Shown: piece by piece, positions 1 to 16,100 of the stretch
How positions within the stretch are numbered: position 1 is the first letter of the stretch
Layout of the letters: every line of letters begins with the position of its first letter
Assembly: GCA_003255065.1 (NCBI GenBank)
Contig: QAOA01006130.1
Coordinates: 403,296 to 467,295 of the forward strand
Direction: 5' to 3'
Length of the DNA: 64,000 nt
Origin: Cercis canadensis
Lineage: Eukaryota; Streptophyta; Magnoliopsida; Fabales; Fabaceae
Translations under genes and position numbers: made by a program
The notes under the pieces: generated by a model
The model's database searches: none
The model's input: only the letters and a program-made list of their open reading frames with translations
Told to the model about the DNA's origin: nothing

Positions 1-145
1 GCTAGCTATGGATATGTCACTATTGTCTTTAATTATTAGCCAATGAAACTATAAACTGAGTCGAAGTAGAAACTAGAACCTTTTCAAATCAGAAGAGTGA
101 CTATGAGTACGACAAAATCGATTGTTTGGGTATATAGCAGCATTT

Positions 146-3175
<3,030 letters not shown>

Positions 3176-3218
3176 TACTTATCACAATGCCACCCTGGCT
3201 CATTTCACCTGGGCCTCT

Positions 3219-3228
3219 ATTTATATAG
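3219..3228 (-). promoter_or_regulatory. TATA box of the beta-glucosidase gene
   Basis: On the minus strand the sequence reads CCTATATAAATAGAGG about 45 bp upstream of the ATG. This is a consensus plant TATA box at a plausible distance, implying a short 5' leader of roughly 15-20 bases. Confidence 0.6.
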
Positions 3229-3467
3229 GAATACACTAAGAGAGCCATTTCAATTGATGGTCAAGGTGTATACGAAAACAGAAAGACACAACATTCCCCG
3301 AGTCCCAAGAGTTAGGATCAATTGACACTGGTCTAAGAGATAAGACTATGTCAATTTTATATCATTCAATTTAATGGTGTGTTATTATTAGCACCAGACA
3401 TTAGTCGTTTAACAATTTCGCCCAAAATTAGACCCAATTTTTACAAGGTTGAATTTAGAAAAAATAA

Positions 3468-3471
<4 letters not shown>

Positions 3472-3509
<38 letters not shown>

Positions 3510-3523
3510 GTGTGTGTGTGTGT
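3472..3523. repeat. (TA)n/(TG)n compound microsatellite
   Basis: About 32 bases of alternating TA are followed by TATG and a TG run. It lies about 300 bp upstream of the beta-glucosidase start and is likely to be length-polymorphic. Confidence 0.9.
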
Positions 3524-3969
3524 TTGAAGCAAAAGTGTAATATATAGCATAAACTCAAAGTCTAAGGTAAATTGGCTTTAACTTTAACGAACCTATCTCA
3601 TAGGACATTTCTTGAAAAAGAATACAACGCTGAATCTAGAACCTTATCTTTGAAGTTTAAAGGGAACCCAGTGTTCATTTCTCCATGTATAATTGAAGAG
3701 GCCTTTATCTTCTTGGTAAAATCCATGATGATAACCTGTTCATCATCACCACCAACTTGTGCATTTTCCCCTTACTAACCAACATCTGAAAAGGTCAGGG
3801 AAATTCAGATGTCTATGTATTATAATGTATATGTTTATTTTTTATTCCCTTGTTCTTGTTGGGTCAACTTTAAATGTCTGGGTCGCAGTCTCACAGACTA
3901 CAACCTGAACTTAATTAATTGGTTTTCTTTTCAGCTCAAATAAATGAGCATATTGCTTTTAGTTTGTTA

Positions 3970-4005
3970 CTAGTATATTGCCCCACGCGATGCGCGGCCG
4001 GGTGG
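3970..4005 (-). mobile_element. Helitron-like 3' terminus (CTAG end plus GC hairpin)
   Basis: Read on the minus strand, a GC-rich palindrome (GCCGCGCATCGCGTGGGGC) is followed a few bases later by AATATACTAG and then a T. A short hairpin 10-12 bp before a CTRR end inserted next to T is the established 3' signature of plant Helitrons. The element would extend toward higher coordinates. I could not find its 5' TC terminus, so its length is unknown. Confidence 0.4.
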
Positions 4006-5144
4006 GATGTGAGCAACACAAAATAAAGTTAGTGATCAGTTCTTATTTACAGGATTTCTTATAATATAATAATTTGAAAATGTGATATCATATTGGTGAA
4101 ATAGTCTTTGGTACTTGATTTGAATTGCTACATATATGATTATCTGCTAAGGGATTACCACTTCCTTGTGTGCTTGAAAATAATTTACAGGAACAGTAAA
4201 TAAATAACTAAATACAACCCCACAATATATACATATCTTTAGAATTTGCAGTGCTTTAGATTCATTAGATACCTCTTTGGTTGATCTTATGAAATACCTC
4301 TTTGTAGACCACGTTCTTTGTTATAGGCTCTTATTGATTTTATTTTGGGCTAAAATTCAAATTGTCTTTATTGGCTGTAAGACAATTTGGGCCTCTTGAG
4401 CCTAACAGCCTTTTCTACCGCCCAACTCCTATACACCGAATATCAGCAATTTTGACTCAAAAACGTGATTGATTATTTAGTAAAAAAAAATACCCTCAAA
4501 GACGTGCGTGCCATTTGATCATTTCCTATTCAATCTCTTGCTGATAGTCGTAGCTGAGCGTATTACACACCTCAGTCCTCACTTTGCCTAGCACCTGACC
4601 AGTGATCAGTGTCACATGCATCAACGGCATGGCCTCTGCCTCGCTTCATTTCACATGCAATTAAGGATGCAGAATTGCTACCTTACTATTCCAACTCGTG
4701 TAACAGAAACACAGTCAAAGCTGAACCAATCCAGAATATTATATTTACCAGTCTCAGAAACACTAATATGCGTTATCTAGATGCTAGAGTTATTAAATAA
4801 CAACATATATAAGAACTTGAAAATAAAATTCTTATCATAAACACAAACATGCAGGGCTCATAGGGAGCAATTATCCAAAGATCATGACAAATGAAAATTT
4901 GTGCAGTTTTAACCAACTGCCCATGCCTTTCACTCAACAATGCAAAAGCAACCTTATAATGAACTCATTGAGAGAACCTTAAAATGAAAAAAATCCTACG
5001 TTCTTTTTTCCTTGAAACTACTATTAATTATTCTGAATGCATCTGACTTTCTAAATCTTTACCCCTTTTTAACAAGAAATAATGCAATAGAAACCATAAC
5101 TCCAATCAATTCAGTAAGGCTCAAGACTATCAAGTAAGAATGAA
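4006..5144. other. Intergenic, no gene recognised
   Basis: AT-rich sequence with only short open frames that match nothing I recognise. Part of it may be the body of the Helitron-like element whose 3' end lies at 3970. Confidence 0.5.
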
Positions 5145-5293
5145 GGTACATTTGATATAATTAAGAGGGAAAATTTTAATGGAGTAACATTTAAGGAGGT
5201 TAATGAGGGTGTAAACATTAACCTACTCACATAGAGAGTAATGGTTACTCCATTAAAAGATTACCCACTCTCATTTGTACAACCAAACATACC
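5145..5293. mobile_element. Small MITE with imperfect terminal inverted repeats
   Basis: The arms face each other. The left arm starts GGTACATTTG and contains TTTTAATGGAGTAAC. The right arm, read in reverse complement, starts GGTATGTTTGG and contains the same TTTTAATGGAGTAAC. The 15-bp inner inverted match is perfect and the outer ends are diverged. No clear target duplication is seen, so the superfamily is left open. Confidence 0.55.
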
Positions 5294-6541
5294 CTAAACT
5301 TTGCAAGTTACAAATACGCCTAAAAAATAAAATCCAAGTATATATTCCAATTCAAAATCTTTCAATTAAATCTGGCAAAATATTATGTAGTCTGCATGCA
5401 AAAACAAAATCCAAATCTCATATAACTGTCATACACATCTAACATAAGTATTATCAAAACACGGTTCCTGCAAATGAGAACCCAATTTTCATTAGATCAG
5501 ATGACGGACAAATTAGAACAATAACATCAATGCGGCAAACTTTAGATCCTCTTAAGTTGACTAAATAGCTAATTAGAAAGCCGAATCAAGCTAGCATGAA
5601 GAAACTTACTAAATACCAAGTCAAGCAATTTACAAAACAACACTTTTGATTCATTGTCTGTCATACATGCTTGTTGGGAACCCCCAGTGTAAAACCTTCA
5701 ATAGAGCCATTCAAGGTGCTTATGCTTCATCCGAAAGAAGAAGAAGAAGATTTTTATATCCAGACTCATGAAAAGTGTCCTTTTATTTTCCTTTGCACAT
5801 TCAACAAGACTTTGAAGAAAACTGAGTATACAAGAATAGAAGGACCTTTAATTTGAATAAAGTCAGAAAACCATCAATAAACGAGTATGATAAAGCTTGT
5901 TTTCTTTGCATACTATCTAGTGACATCTGTATAAGGTGCCAAGCACCAAAGAGGAAAAGCCCAGACATAAAAATCTTGTCACCACATAATGGAGATGAAT
6001 TATACATACAAACAAATGAAACAATGGTCTATCACATGAGAGTAATTCTAGTTTAGTTCACTGTCACCAAATGTTTCATTAGAAAGAAGCAAAGTCAATA
6101 CTTTGTTTCTCTTCCCCTTGGCCATAACCTCAATTAGGAGAAGGAGCATAGGAGGCTCAGTCATAACTGAAAATTGCATGTTACAGGGTGTAAATCCCTC
6201 TTCTATCATTCTTGAATATAAGCATAAAAACTAAACTAAAACTAAAAGTGAAACAGAAATAAATTCAAAAGTGTGATAGCATTATCGAGAACTACAACCA
6301 GCAGAATAAATTCTCAAATTCATACTCTAAATCAAAAAGGAATTAATGAAGGGGGAATCACCAGATGGAATCCCCTCAACGCCCCTCCCCAAAAATAAAG
6401 AAAAGGAAAAATATGAAGAAAGAAGCAAAACAAATAAAAAATAAAACAAAGAAATCAGTGATTACTAGGTCTCACTTCCTATCTCATAATTTATCTGGCA
6501 ACATGAAAAGGAAGAAAGCCAGTGCAGAGCCTGCCATAGTC
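5294..6541. other. Intergenic and 3' flank of the AT-hook gene
   Basis: AT-rich with no recognisable coding region. The part nearest 6541 should contain the 3' UTR of the minus-strand AT-hook gene. Confidence 0.45.
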
Positions 6542-6955
6542 TTACTTGCACTGCACTCCTGCTTCAGCAGCTCGACGAGGCTTGCTTTTACGCCTGCTTC
6601 CATTATGCCGAAATCCATTGGACTTTGTCAAGTCATCAGTGCTTGATCGGTTTCCAACACCATTTTCCTCCTCAACTGACTCTAGTTTCTCTTTTACCTG
6701 TGAATTTCGTTTCCTCTTCCTTCCATGCTCTGTCACAGTGGGACTTTTCATCTCTTTACTAGAGAGTCCATTCTTAACATTATCACTGTCATCTTCTTCT
6801 ATTTTTTCAACTTCTTCTTCGTCAAAGTCATCCTTTAGTGGTTTTTGTGGCCTTCCCCTTCTCTTCTGTGTGGGAACCTTTTCATCCTCACCACTTCCAG
6901 GATCCTCATGATTGGTAACAGTTAGCTTTTTTCCTTTTCCTCTACCTCTACCCAT
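6542..6955 (-). CDS. Small nuclear AT-hook-like protein, 137 aa
   Basis: A single uninterrupted coding exon for a very polar, Lys/Arg/Glu-rich protein. It begins MGRGRGKGKKL and has a core AT-hook (KRRGRPQKP, residues about 31-39) that would bind the minor groove of AT-rich DNA. An acidic stretch (DDFDEEEVEKIEEDD) follows, then basic patches GRKRKRN and GSRRKSKPRR that can act as nuclear localisation signals. The composition is biased but not repeat-like, and the frame is open from ATG to stop. The ATG lies 3 bases after a pyrimidine-rich tract ending in TTTTTAG, a good splice acceptor, so the leader is probably split by introns and transcription starts far upstream. I recognise no named family beyond the AT-hook; a chromatin role is inferred. 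Confidence 0.7.
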   Translation of the reverse strand: MGRGRGKGKKLTVTNHEDPGSGEDEKVPTQKRRGRPQKPLKDDFDEEEVEKIEEDDSDNVKNGLSSKEMKSPTVTEHGRKRKRNSQVKEKLESVEEENGVGNRSSTDDLTKSNGFRHNGSRRKSKPRRAAEAGVQCK

Positions 6956-6958
6956 GAT

Positions 6959-8230
6959 CTAAAAACCCCCAGAAAAGATGCGTTCATGCAAACAAGTATA
7001 TCTGCCAAGAAAAAGGCACATAAAAAGATGTTCAACAAAGATAGTAGAGGTTTCTCAAAAATATGCATCATAACTTTTAAATAAACAGTTTGTAATAGCC
7101 TCGTTAGGAGTAGAGAGCCAAGTAATATTTCAAAAAATAAAAATAAAAATTGTTCAATCCAACATGCATCAACAAGAGAACTGGTCTGCGTCAGGATATA
7201 GTACATCACTACAAGTTAGAAGAAACCAACAGCAGATCCCAATAAGGCCAGTAACATTAACAATCTAGTATGAAAAATCCTAGGAGCCCCCATTTGGAGG
7301 ATTGAAAAATGAAAATCTGATACCAAACAATATTATCCGTATGACCGTAACTCTTTTCTGGGCAAAAGAAGGCAAAAAAGAGAATATTGTCTCCCAACCC
7401 AATTTGTGCGCCCTTTCTTTTGAAACATCAAATCATAAGTCCAGTAAATCCAACTTCAAATCTTAATTTCAAGAGATATAACCCCCCAAAAAAAAATTAT
7501 ATTACTTTGTATTATAGCTGCAAGCTTAGTGACAGGTATCTTGCCGAAACTTAAAATCCAGTACTTGCAAAATAAAGATTAGGGCACACAGGAGAAGGAG
7601 GGGAAAAAAAAAAAAAGGAGCAGGAATTGATGATATATTGAAAAGTAATGAATTGAGAAAACATGAACAGAATAGAATCTGCAAAAGATCCAAAACAAAC
7701 AATCAAAGTAATAAGCAAGCAACACTGGTAGTAGAAAAGAAATTACAATAATCCAAATCAATAAGATTACCTTTAATATTCAAAACCCATAAATGTCAAA
7801 AGTAATAACAAAACATGACAAATGAAAATGCATATTCTAATTGAAATTCAGTGAAAAAGAAGAAAGAAAAATAATACTAACCAGGAATGAGGATAACTTG
7901 TTGGTATCTCTAGCATGACTCTCAAGAGATGGAATCTGCTAAAGCGCTCAAAAAGAAGAACTCTAGAATAAGCAAGACCCAAATAGCTATTCCCAAGTCA
8001 GTAGATTCGCACAGTAAAAGCAAAAATATAAAATTCTGAAAGGGAAAAACTATGATCTAAAGAAGATATGCCGGATACCCAGATGATGAAACATTGAGAT
8101 TTAATGGATTAAGGATTGGGGATATGAGTTTCAACAGTGTGGCTTCTACGAACAACCGGCCAAATGAAACAGAGGGAGGCGAAGTAGGGATAGAGAGAGA
8201 ACCAAAGAAGCGTGAATAGATATTTGTCGA
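6959..8230 (-). other. Probable intron-containing 5' leader of the AT-hook gene
   Basis: On the minus strand a splice acceptor sits just upstream of the ATG, and a possible donor (CCTG then GTTAGTATT) lies near 7882. CT-rich, leader-like sequence continues to about 8230. No other gene is seen here. The exact exon limits are inferred. Confidence 0.4.
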
Positions 8231-11200
8231 TTGGCTCTCTAGTCTGTGACTCTATGCACTGAGCCACTGAGGTGTACCTGTCTGTGTAAGTGTGAAAAAA
8301 TTAAAACACCAGGGTCAATGTGGTAATTGTCTAGATTAAACTGTGAGCTGTGTCTACCTTGGAGCTCTTATATACTATGGTGAATCTCTGAAGCTAAATG
8401 TCAGCTCGGAAAGCATAACGCATGGCATCTGTCTCCCAATAACAAGACCCAAAACTATAAATCGTTGAAAATGAGACATTCTCTTCCTCATAGCTCGTGA
8501 GCCATCATGTACAAACATTATTATATAGTCTTCTTATCAAAATTATTTGCACAAAAAAGGATGTGCAGAGTGGAAAATCTTGTAGATAACTTCTTTTAAA
8601 CAAATTCCACTTTCCTGCCAACATATGAAATGTTGCTCCACTCATATATCATATATGTTCTTAAAATTATAGTAGTAGAACCCCGGGGAGGGTGTAGGTT
8701 GAGGAATGGTTTGGGATGCGAAATGCAATAATATCTTTAATGAAAAAAAAAAAAGGAGAATACTTCACATAAAGTTTTTTTTAGTAATTTTGATTATGAT
8801 TTTAGGTTTTAATATATAATTTATAGATCTTAAAAATAATCTCAGTAAATTATTTATATAAATGTATGAAACTATAAACATATTAGGGTTATGTGTCTTA
8901 ACACACGGTACATTGAGTAATAACATAGAAAAAGTACTTCACATAAGGTTGACTCAATTTTTATTTTTTTTGGTAGAAAAAGTTGACTCAATTTGTTGCT
9001 ATCTTCATCCACTCAACTAATTTACCTAGAATATCTATTACTAATAAATGCTATCCCTTGAAGGTATTTCAACAAATAATTGATCAAGGGATAATAACGT
9101 GACATATTCATATTAACAAAGAGTACAGTTTATTAGATTGTCTCTGAATAATTAGAGTATGAAGTATGAAAGAGTTGGCACCGTTGCTATTCCTCTCTGA
9201 AATTTTAATAGATAGAATCCAAATATTGGTTCTAATCGGAACCTGCACAACACACACCATATTGGGTGTGCATCACCAGTTAACTTTTCTGCTCGTTTTT
9301 ATATTCTCACAGGAAGTAACTTAAAAAAATTCACTTTTTGGTTAATACGTAGTCACGCCAATTAAGTTGATCATGATAACAAGACCGCATAAAAGTAGTG
9401 GTACTATTTAATGCGACTACTAGTGGATGAAAGCAAACATTGACACAACACAATATTGATAATGACAGTTGCCCCATTCCAGGCTGGGTGGGTTACAAAT
9501 ACAATACAAAACAAGGCATCACATTCACATTCACAAGCGAACTTGTTATTGTTAAAGATGAGATGAGGCCTCTTTTCTCGTTTGACAAATTTAATTTCCT
9601 CAGACATTTTGCTACGTAAATTGATTTACACCTTATGCTACAGCTCGTGCTCATGGCCTGATATCTACTTATCTATCTCATATAACTTAACATGATCCTT
9701 CACTCTTTCACATTTTCTTTGAAGTCGTCTCTAATTTGTTATCATGGCAAGTGGCAACAAGCAAAGTGAGAAAAATCAAAATGTCCGTTAAAGTAGGTAC
9801 ATCCACATATCTTTGGAAATCAATTTCATGAGCGAGTCACCAACATATTAATATGGCGTAGATAATGCAGCATGCCTGTTTGGCTTTTGAAAGTCATAAC
9901 AAGTTAAAGTCTAAGGATAAAAACCCAGATATCAATTGGCTCCATCGAATATATAATAATCCCATTCTTCAAGTCTTTGATTTGATAAACTTTTAGAACA
10001 ATAAAAGCAAAGAGCTGTGGCGGGAACAAAAGGAAAGAAAAAGAAGGCTGAGAAAGCAAAGCATCAAGGAAAGGAGAAATATGAGCTTACCTGATCAACT
10101 GGAAAAATCTATGTAAACTGGAGGAATATTCAACATTTCAACTTACATGATGAGCTGAGCTGACATGTTTTGAAAGTGTACCATGTACCTATAGAATGCC
10201 CTTGACGCACGGCAATGATGTTGACGAAACCTAAGTTTAAGGTCGGTGTATGTCATAGAGATCAAGAATCTCTTAGGTCAGTCTAGTCCAAGCTAACCTG
10301 AAATAGAGAAACCGGGCTGGGTTTGTATTTTCGGGCTCCGAAAATCAAATTAGTTCAGTCCGAGCTTAGTGATATTAATTATGAGTGAGAGTTCAAAAAG
10401 GTCCAGTTACCTATACGGATGGGGCTATTTATAAGAAACATAAACCATGATCTAGCAGGTCAGGGGACATTCAACCAACCGGGTCTTGTAGTGTCGGGTC
10501 ATCAGGTATTGGACCTATTTGTTTTGGGCTTAACTGAAGGACCACCACAGATGTATTTGGTAAGATACCGAATTTCAAGTTTGAATAGCGTCATTCTACA
10601 TCAATTTATGGTATGACAGACTAGAATACTGATTTCGAAGTTTGGTCACGAATTGCGATAAGATGAATGGTAGAAAATAATATTAATATGCAGAGAGAGA
10701 GAAGGTTACAGAATCAATCTCTCCATTCTTTATCCTTCCAATTGAAACAACATACAGCAAATTGCATTTTAACACCCACGGATCACTCACAGGAACGCGA
10801 CATGTATCTGAAACATTTTATCAAACACCCAACCAGCAAAACATATTCTTCGACTTTAGCTATCTATAGCTTCCAGATAACCCAAAACGTTGATGCCCTG
10901 CTTCACGTCAACTCTCGCATCAATCAAGGTTACGCAATTGCTCAACTTGGACCCCAAAATCATCCAATTTGATAAAAAAAATTCGATTTTTAAACTGTTT
11001 AAGATTATTCTATCATATATGTGTTTCATAGCTGCAGAAGATCTTGCGGAGGAACACCTAATAGAGGTTTATTTTGATACTTATCTATTTGGGTTTATTC
11101 ACACTTCGTTCCACATTGTGATAACTCCACCAATATCATATCTATGCACATGTGGAGATCATGAACATAGGTTTCTTTTTATGGAATTCTCAAGTCTCAA

Positions 11201-12840
11201 AGTTCACAATTTTCCTCGTCAGTGCAACCAAATCATGTATCATTCTAATATTCTCCAAGCTGTGGGTTTTTCTCTTATTCCTCAGTGTGATTCTGCTACA
11301 TGTAGTAGCTAGCATCAATACTAACAATCAAACTATCATAATTAAATTGTTGGTTCGCAAATATCACAACACAATTATAAAACTGACGTGATAATATCAT
11401 TTCATTAGAACACCAGAATTTATACAAAAAAAATATTTATGTGGACAACATCTCAAAGACCATGAATAAAGAATGTACTTTTTGTGAACAAGAAACGAAC
11501 CAAATGTCACTTAAAAATCACAAGCTCAAGAAAATGTAAGATTGTTATATCTCACCAATCAAATTACAACTAGCGTTATAAGAAAATAACATAGGCTATT
11601 GCATTCAATAAATAGAACTCAACATGTAGCAATAATAGTTTTTTCTGCTTGTTAAGCCATATACATATCAGAAGACCTTTCTCAATTATTTTTCATGCAT
11701 CCAGCATGCATAATCGCCACACATTATGAGAACATAATTCCCGAATTATTTTTTTTCACTTATATATGTATCATTAGAATAATGATTGGCATATAAATTT
11801 CCTTAAATTTTGATTAACAAATTATATTGATATATATATATCTTCATTTTTCTATAAAATGGTATCATTAATTTTTACAAGCATGCCTTAATAGTTCATG
11901 GTAGCAAATAAAACGTGTGATTTAGTTTTAGTCCAAAAAAAAAAGTGATTTATGTCATTATATGGCATTTTTCAAAATACCACCACAAAGTAATAACTGA
12001 ACAAGTTGACAATTTTTGAATCTAAGGAATTTCGAATCTCCAAGTGGTGCCTTTTGTTCTCCATCTAGGCATCACATGCATTATTGCAATTTCATCCATT
12101 TAACTTCACTTAATTATAAATATTTTTATAAAAATACTCACTAACTCTATTCTATGTACTTATTTATATAAAAATATACACACATATTATAATGTATACT
12201 TTTCGATAGAGATAAACTATTATGTATAATAGCAATAACATTGTCTTTAACGTCTACTATACATAGCGATGATACAAATTTTGGTCCAGTAATAAACTTG
12301 CATTCTCCCCATCATTGATCACCAAGTCAGGCGGGTTATAAAAGTGGACATGGAATCATGACGAAGACAACAAGACTCAGTTCAGTGAAAAAATTCGATG
12401 TAAATTTTAGGGGCATATTTAGCAGTTTCCTTCTGTTTGAAGGAAATTCTTTCTTTATTTGAAGAGTTCTTTAAAAAAATCTAAAGTTTTAATTTTTTGT
12501 CTGTATCAATTGAAATTTTCATTATTATTTAGATTTAATTGATAAAAAGATCACTAAAATGATAATTTTATTTATTTATTTTTATTAACCCTCAGTAAAA
12601 AGACGATGGAGTTTGTTTTAGGAGTAGGCCAAAAGCGCAGCTTACTTGCAATTGCAGTGATTTCTTTGTTATTAAAGTCCTGTGACGTGTGGGTTTGGCA
12701 GTTCCATCCCAATGCCCACCCAGGCTGAAACCACTGTGACTTTTTTCCTTTCTTTTGTTCCTTTTGCTGCCCCTTCTATCTATCCATCGACCCTGCGTAG
12801 CGTATTAAACCCTCTTGCTGCTGCAGCAGGGACAGACTCC
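8231..12840. other. 4.6-kb intergenic region, no gene supported
   Basis: Many short open frames occur but none shows codon continuity, splice structure or a recognisable motif. The stretch around 10260-10540 is richer in G and C than its surroundings (runs such as CGGGCTGGG and TCGGGTC) and may be an eroded repeat; I could not classify it. Confidence 0.45.
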
Positions 12841-12861
12841 TCTCCTCTGTAAATATTAAGC

Positions 12862-12882
12862 ATATATATATATATATATATA
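12862..12882. repeat. (TA)n microsatellite upstream of ARI7
   Basis: A run of alternating AT about 240 bp before the ARI7 start codon, within the promoter or leader. Confidence 0.7.
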
Positions 12883-13122
12883 ACATAAACATAAATATTC
12901 TTCCAAGTTCCAAACCCTTGGTTACGAGTTATATGACAAGGAAAAATCGAACCCATACCATAAAGCAATTCACTTCCTTTTCTGACTCTTCGCTCCGATT
13001 TCTAATCCCTTTTGCCCTAAATTAACTCAACCCTTCCATTTTCTCTCACCTGCTACTTATCCCCACCGTCTTACCATCGATCGCTCCTAAAGTTCTATCA
13101 ATTCCCTTCTAGGGTTCGCGCC

Positions 13123-16100
13123 ATGGACTCCGAGGATGATATGCACGACGCCAACGATATTGAGTCCCTTGATGACGATTTCTACAGCGGTGAGACCGAG
13201 GATGCTCCCATGGATTACTACAGCGACTACGATGATGAGCCAGATGATTACTTTGATGATGCTGATGATTCCGATAGGATTGAATCTCGTCGCCCTGAGG
13301 TCAGTCTAATTTTCGATTTTTCTTTCTTCTCTGGCTATTCCCTTATAAACGAATGTAATGTTCAGCTGCAATTTACTTCCTTTTCTACTAACAAAAGGAA
13401 AGTTAATTGCTTGACTCAAGAATTGTGGTAGGAAGAAGCAAGTTTGAAGCTTTGAGTGATTTTCACTTGGATGGTACCGAAGTTCATTTCTCTTGCGCTT
13501 TTATAGTTTTGAGTGGTGGCAGGACAAAATTTATGCTAAACTGAGCTTGATAGGTGTTATAATTTCTGAAACTAGTTGATATTCGGAGAGGAGGTTGGTT
13601 TAAATGGTAAAGATGAACAAAAAGTGCAGGAATTTCTGTTCAAGACCTATGGTTTAGCCTATTTCTTGGTTTTCCTACTATCATATTTTCTCCTAATTCG
13701 TGCTCCTTCTCTGGTTTTCAGCAAAACTTTACCATCTTGAAGGAGTCAGATATCCAGCAAAGGCAGGAAGATGATATCACTAGAGTAGCAACAGTTCTTT
13801 CCATATCTCGGGTTGCTGCGAGCATCTTACTTCGTCACTACAATTGGTAAACTCATCACTTTTTTATCATTGTATTGTGTAGTATGTTATCTCACATTTG
13901 TGTGTCCTAATGGTATAGTCATTAGAGTTTAAGGCTTCTTGTATTTATTTAGTGCTGCATTTTATGATATGTGCAAGGTTTTGGTTGTTTCTTGTATCCT
14001 CAAGCATTAAAGAAGTTTGTGTTGCAGGAGCGTCAGTAAAGTGCATGATGCATGGTTTGCTGAAGAAGATCGAGTCAGAAAAACAGTTGGCTTGTTGGAG
14101 AAGCCAATTGTGCAGTTTCCTAATGCTAGAGAGGTCAGACATGGATATTTGGGTGTTAAATGTCAATATTGCTGTTACATTTTCTTCATCTGCTGCTTGG
14201 GCTCCATTTTAAATTTTTAATTCACTGTTTGTTCCTGTGGTCAGCTGACATGCGGTATCTGTTTTGAAAGTTATCCTTGTCCACGGATCGAATCTACTGC
14301 TTGTGGTCATCCGTATTGTATTTCATGCTGGGGAGGTATATCTCTTATGCTATCTCTCTGTTCTTTCATGACCTGACATAGTCTGGATGTCATTCTGAAA
14401 AGATTCATGTTAGTCTTCCCTGGAAGATTTTCTATATTTATCTCTTCTTCTTTTTAAAAAATAATAATAATAATTTGTAGCTATTAAGTTATGTGACTTA
14501 GTTCTGGAAAACTGTTTCATCTCATTGTCCAGATGTTATGATGTAGTATTTTTATGTTTGGTTTTTCTTTTTCTGTCATGTCATGTCCTTACTTACCTTT
14601 TGACATGCTAGGTTATATTAGCACATCCATTAATGATGGTCCTGGATGTTTGATGCTGAGATGTCCTGATCCTGCTTGTGGTGCTGCTGTTGGTCAAGAT
14701 ATGATTAATCTATTAGCATCAGATGAGGATAAGGAGAAGTATGCCCGTTACCTTCTTCGGTCTTATGTTGAAGACAATAAGAAGGTATGTAGTAGATATT
14801 AAATCTTGACGTTGATAATGATAGTAAAAGGAACATTTATTCTTTCTTTGTACTGTCAACTGATAGTTCGAGTTATAGTTCTTTTCCATGATGTTCATTT
14901 GATTTTGAGCCTCTTTTATAAGCTCACGGCTAAACGGGAATCTAATTCCCAAGTTATGTGATTGATGCTTCATTAGTTGTCAACTTGTCATTTGTGATAA
15001 CCTACTCTACCTTTTTCGATCATTACAGTTTTAGTGGTAGATGGAATAATATTTCTGATCTCTTTTTCTCTGTCATTGTTATAATGATGTTATTTGTTCT
15101 GCTTCCTTTACTTTGTGTAGACCAAGTGGTGTCCTGCTCCAGGTTGTGAGTATGCTGTAACTTTTGATGCTGGCAGTGGAAATTATGATGTTTCATGCTT
15201 CTGTTCACATAGCTTTTGCTGGAATGTAAGTTGCACCTGGGTTGTTTTAGATAATCAAAGTATTATTTTTTGGGATATTCTTGTTTGTATGCTGAATGCT
15301 TCTTTGGATCTAAAGTGCACTGAGGAGGCTCACCGTCCAGTGGACTGTGGCACTGTGGCTAAGTGGATTTTGAAGAACAGTGCAGAATCTGAAAACATGA
15401 ACTGGTAAGGAATATATTATGGCATCTTGGATGCAATTGTATTCCTTGATTCATCATTGGGATATATTGTTGCCTGTATGTTTTCTGCCTGTTCATAGTT
15501 GTCCGTTTTAAAATATTTTAATTTCTATAGATATTTCTGTCTATGTGATCTCTGCATTATCTCTTTGAAAAGAGTTGCCTGGGGCTTTTGTTAATATTCA
15601 GTGGCTATGTCACTTTTCTTATTATTTTCATTGTTGTATGTATGAGTTTGAGTTTGAGTTTGTTTGCATCTATGTATGTATATACTGTTTTCTTTGTTGT
15701 TTTAAGTTGATGATATGGTAATTCCAGTGGGATCTCCTTTGGGACCATATCAGGATAACAAGAAAGGTGGTCGATGGAGTGGATGTTTGTCTTGGTTTTC
15801 TAAGAAAAGAAATTTTTGTGGTCCTAGATGAAGGATACTCTTGGCAACCAAGAAACCATCCTTAATGGTTTGTGAAGTCAATTGAGTGCTTTTAAATTTG
15901 TGTGACATGGAAAGTGGAGCATAATGGGAGTGTTTGGTCTAACAGATTTACATATATAGTTTGAATGATGTGGTATTCATGTTAGTGCAGAGATTCGATG
16001 TTGAAAATAGACACTGAAGTAGGAATATTTAGAGGGTTGAAGAATTAGAGTTTTTCTTTTTTCTTTTTCCCAAACTTGACACTGAAGTAGGAATACTTAT

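Noticed and set aside
9404-9607. Minus-strand 67-aa frame in the 8-13 kb gap
   Set aside because: No motif, no flanking exons and no recognisable homolog.
10419-11391. Cluster of plus-strand frames of 65-140 aa
   Set aside because: Overlapping frames with stop-rich surroundings and no splice logic or known domain; probably chance or eroded repeat.
13590-13665. SINE-like box A (GGTTGGTTTAAATGGTAAAG) and box B-like (GTTCAAGACC) words in ARI7 intron 1
   Set aside because: Spacing is plausible, but no target duplications or tail could be found, so it may be chance.
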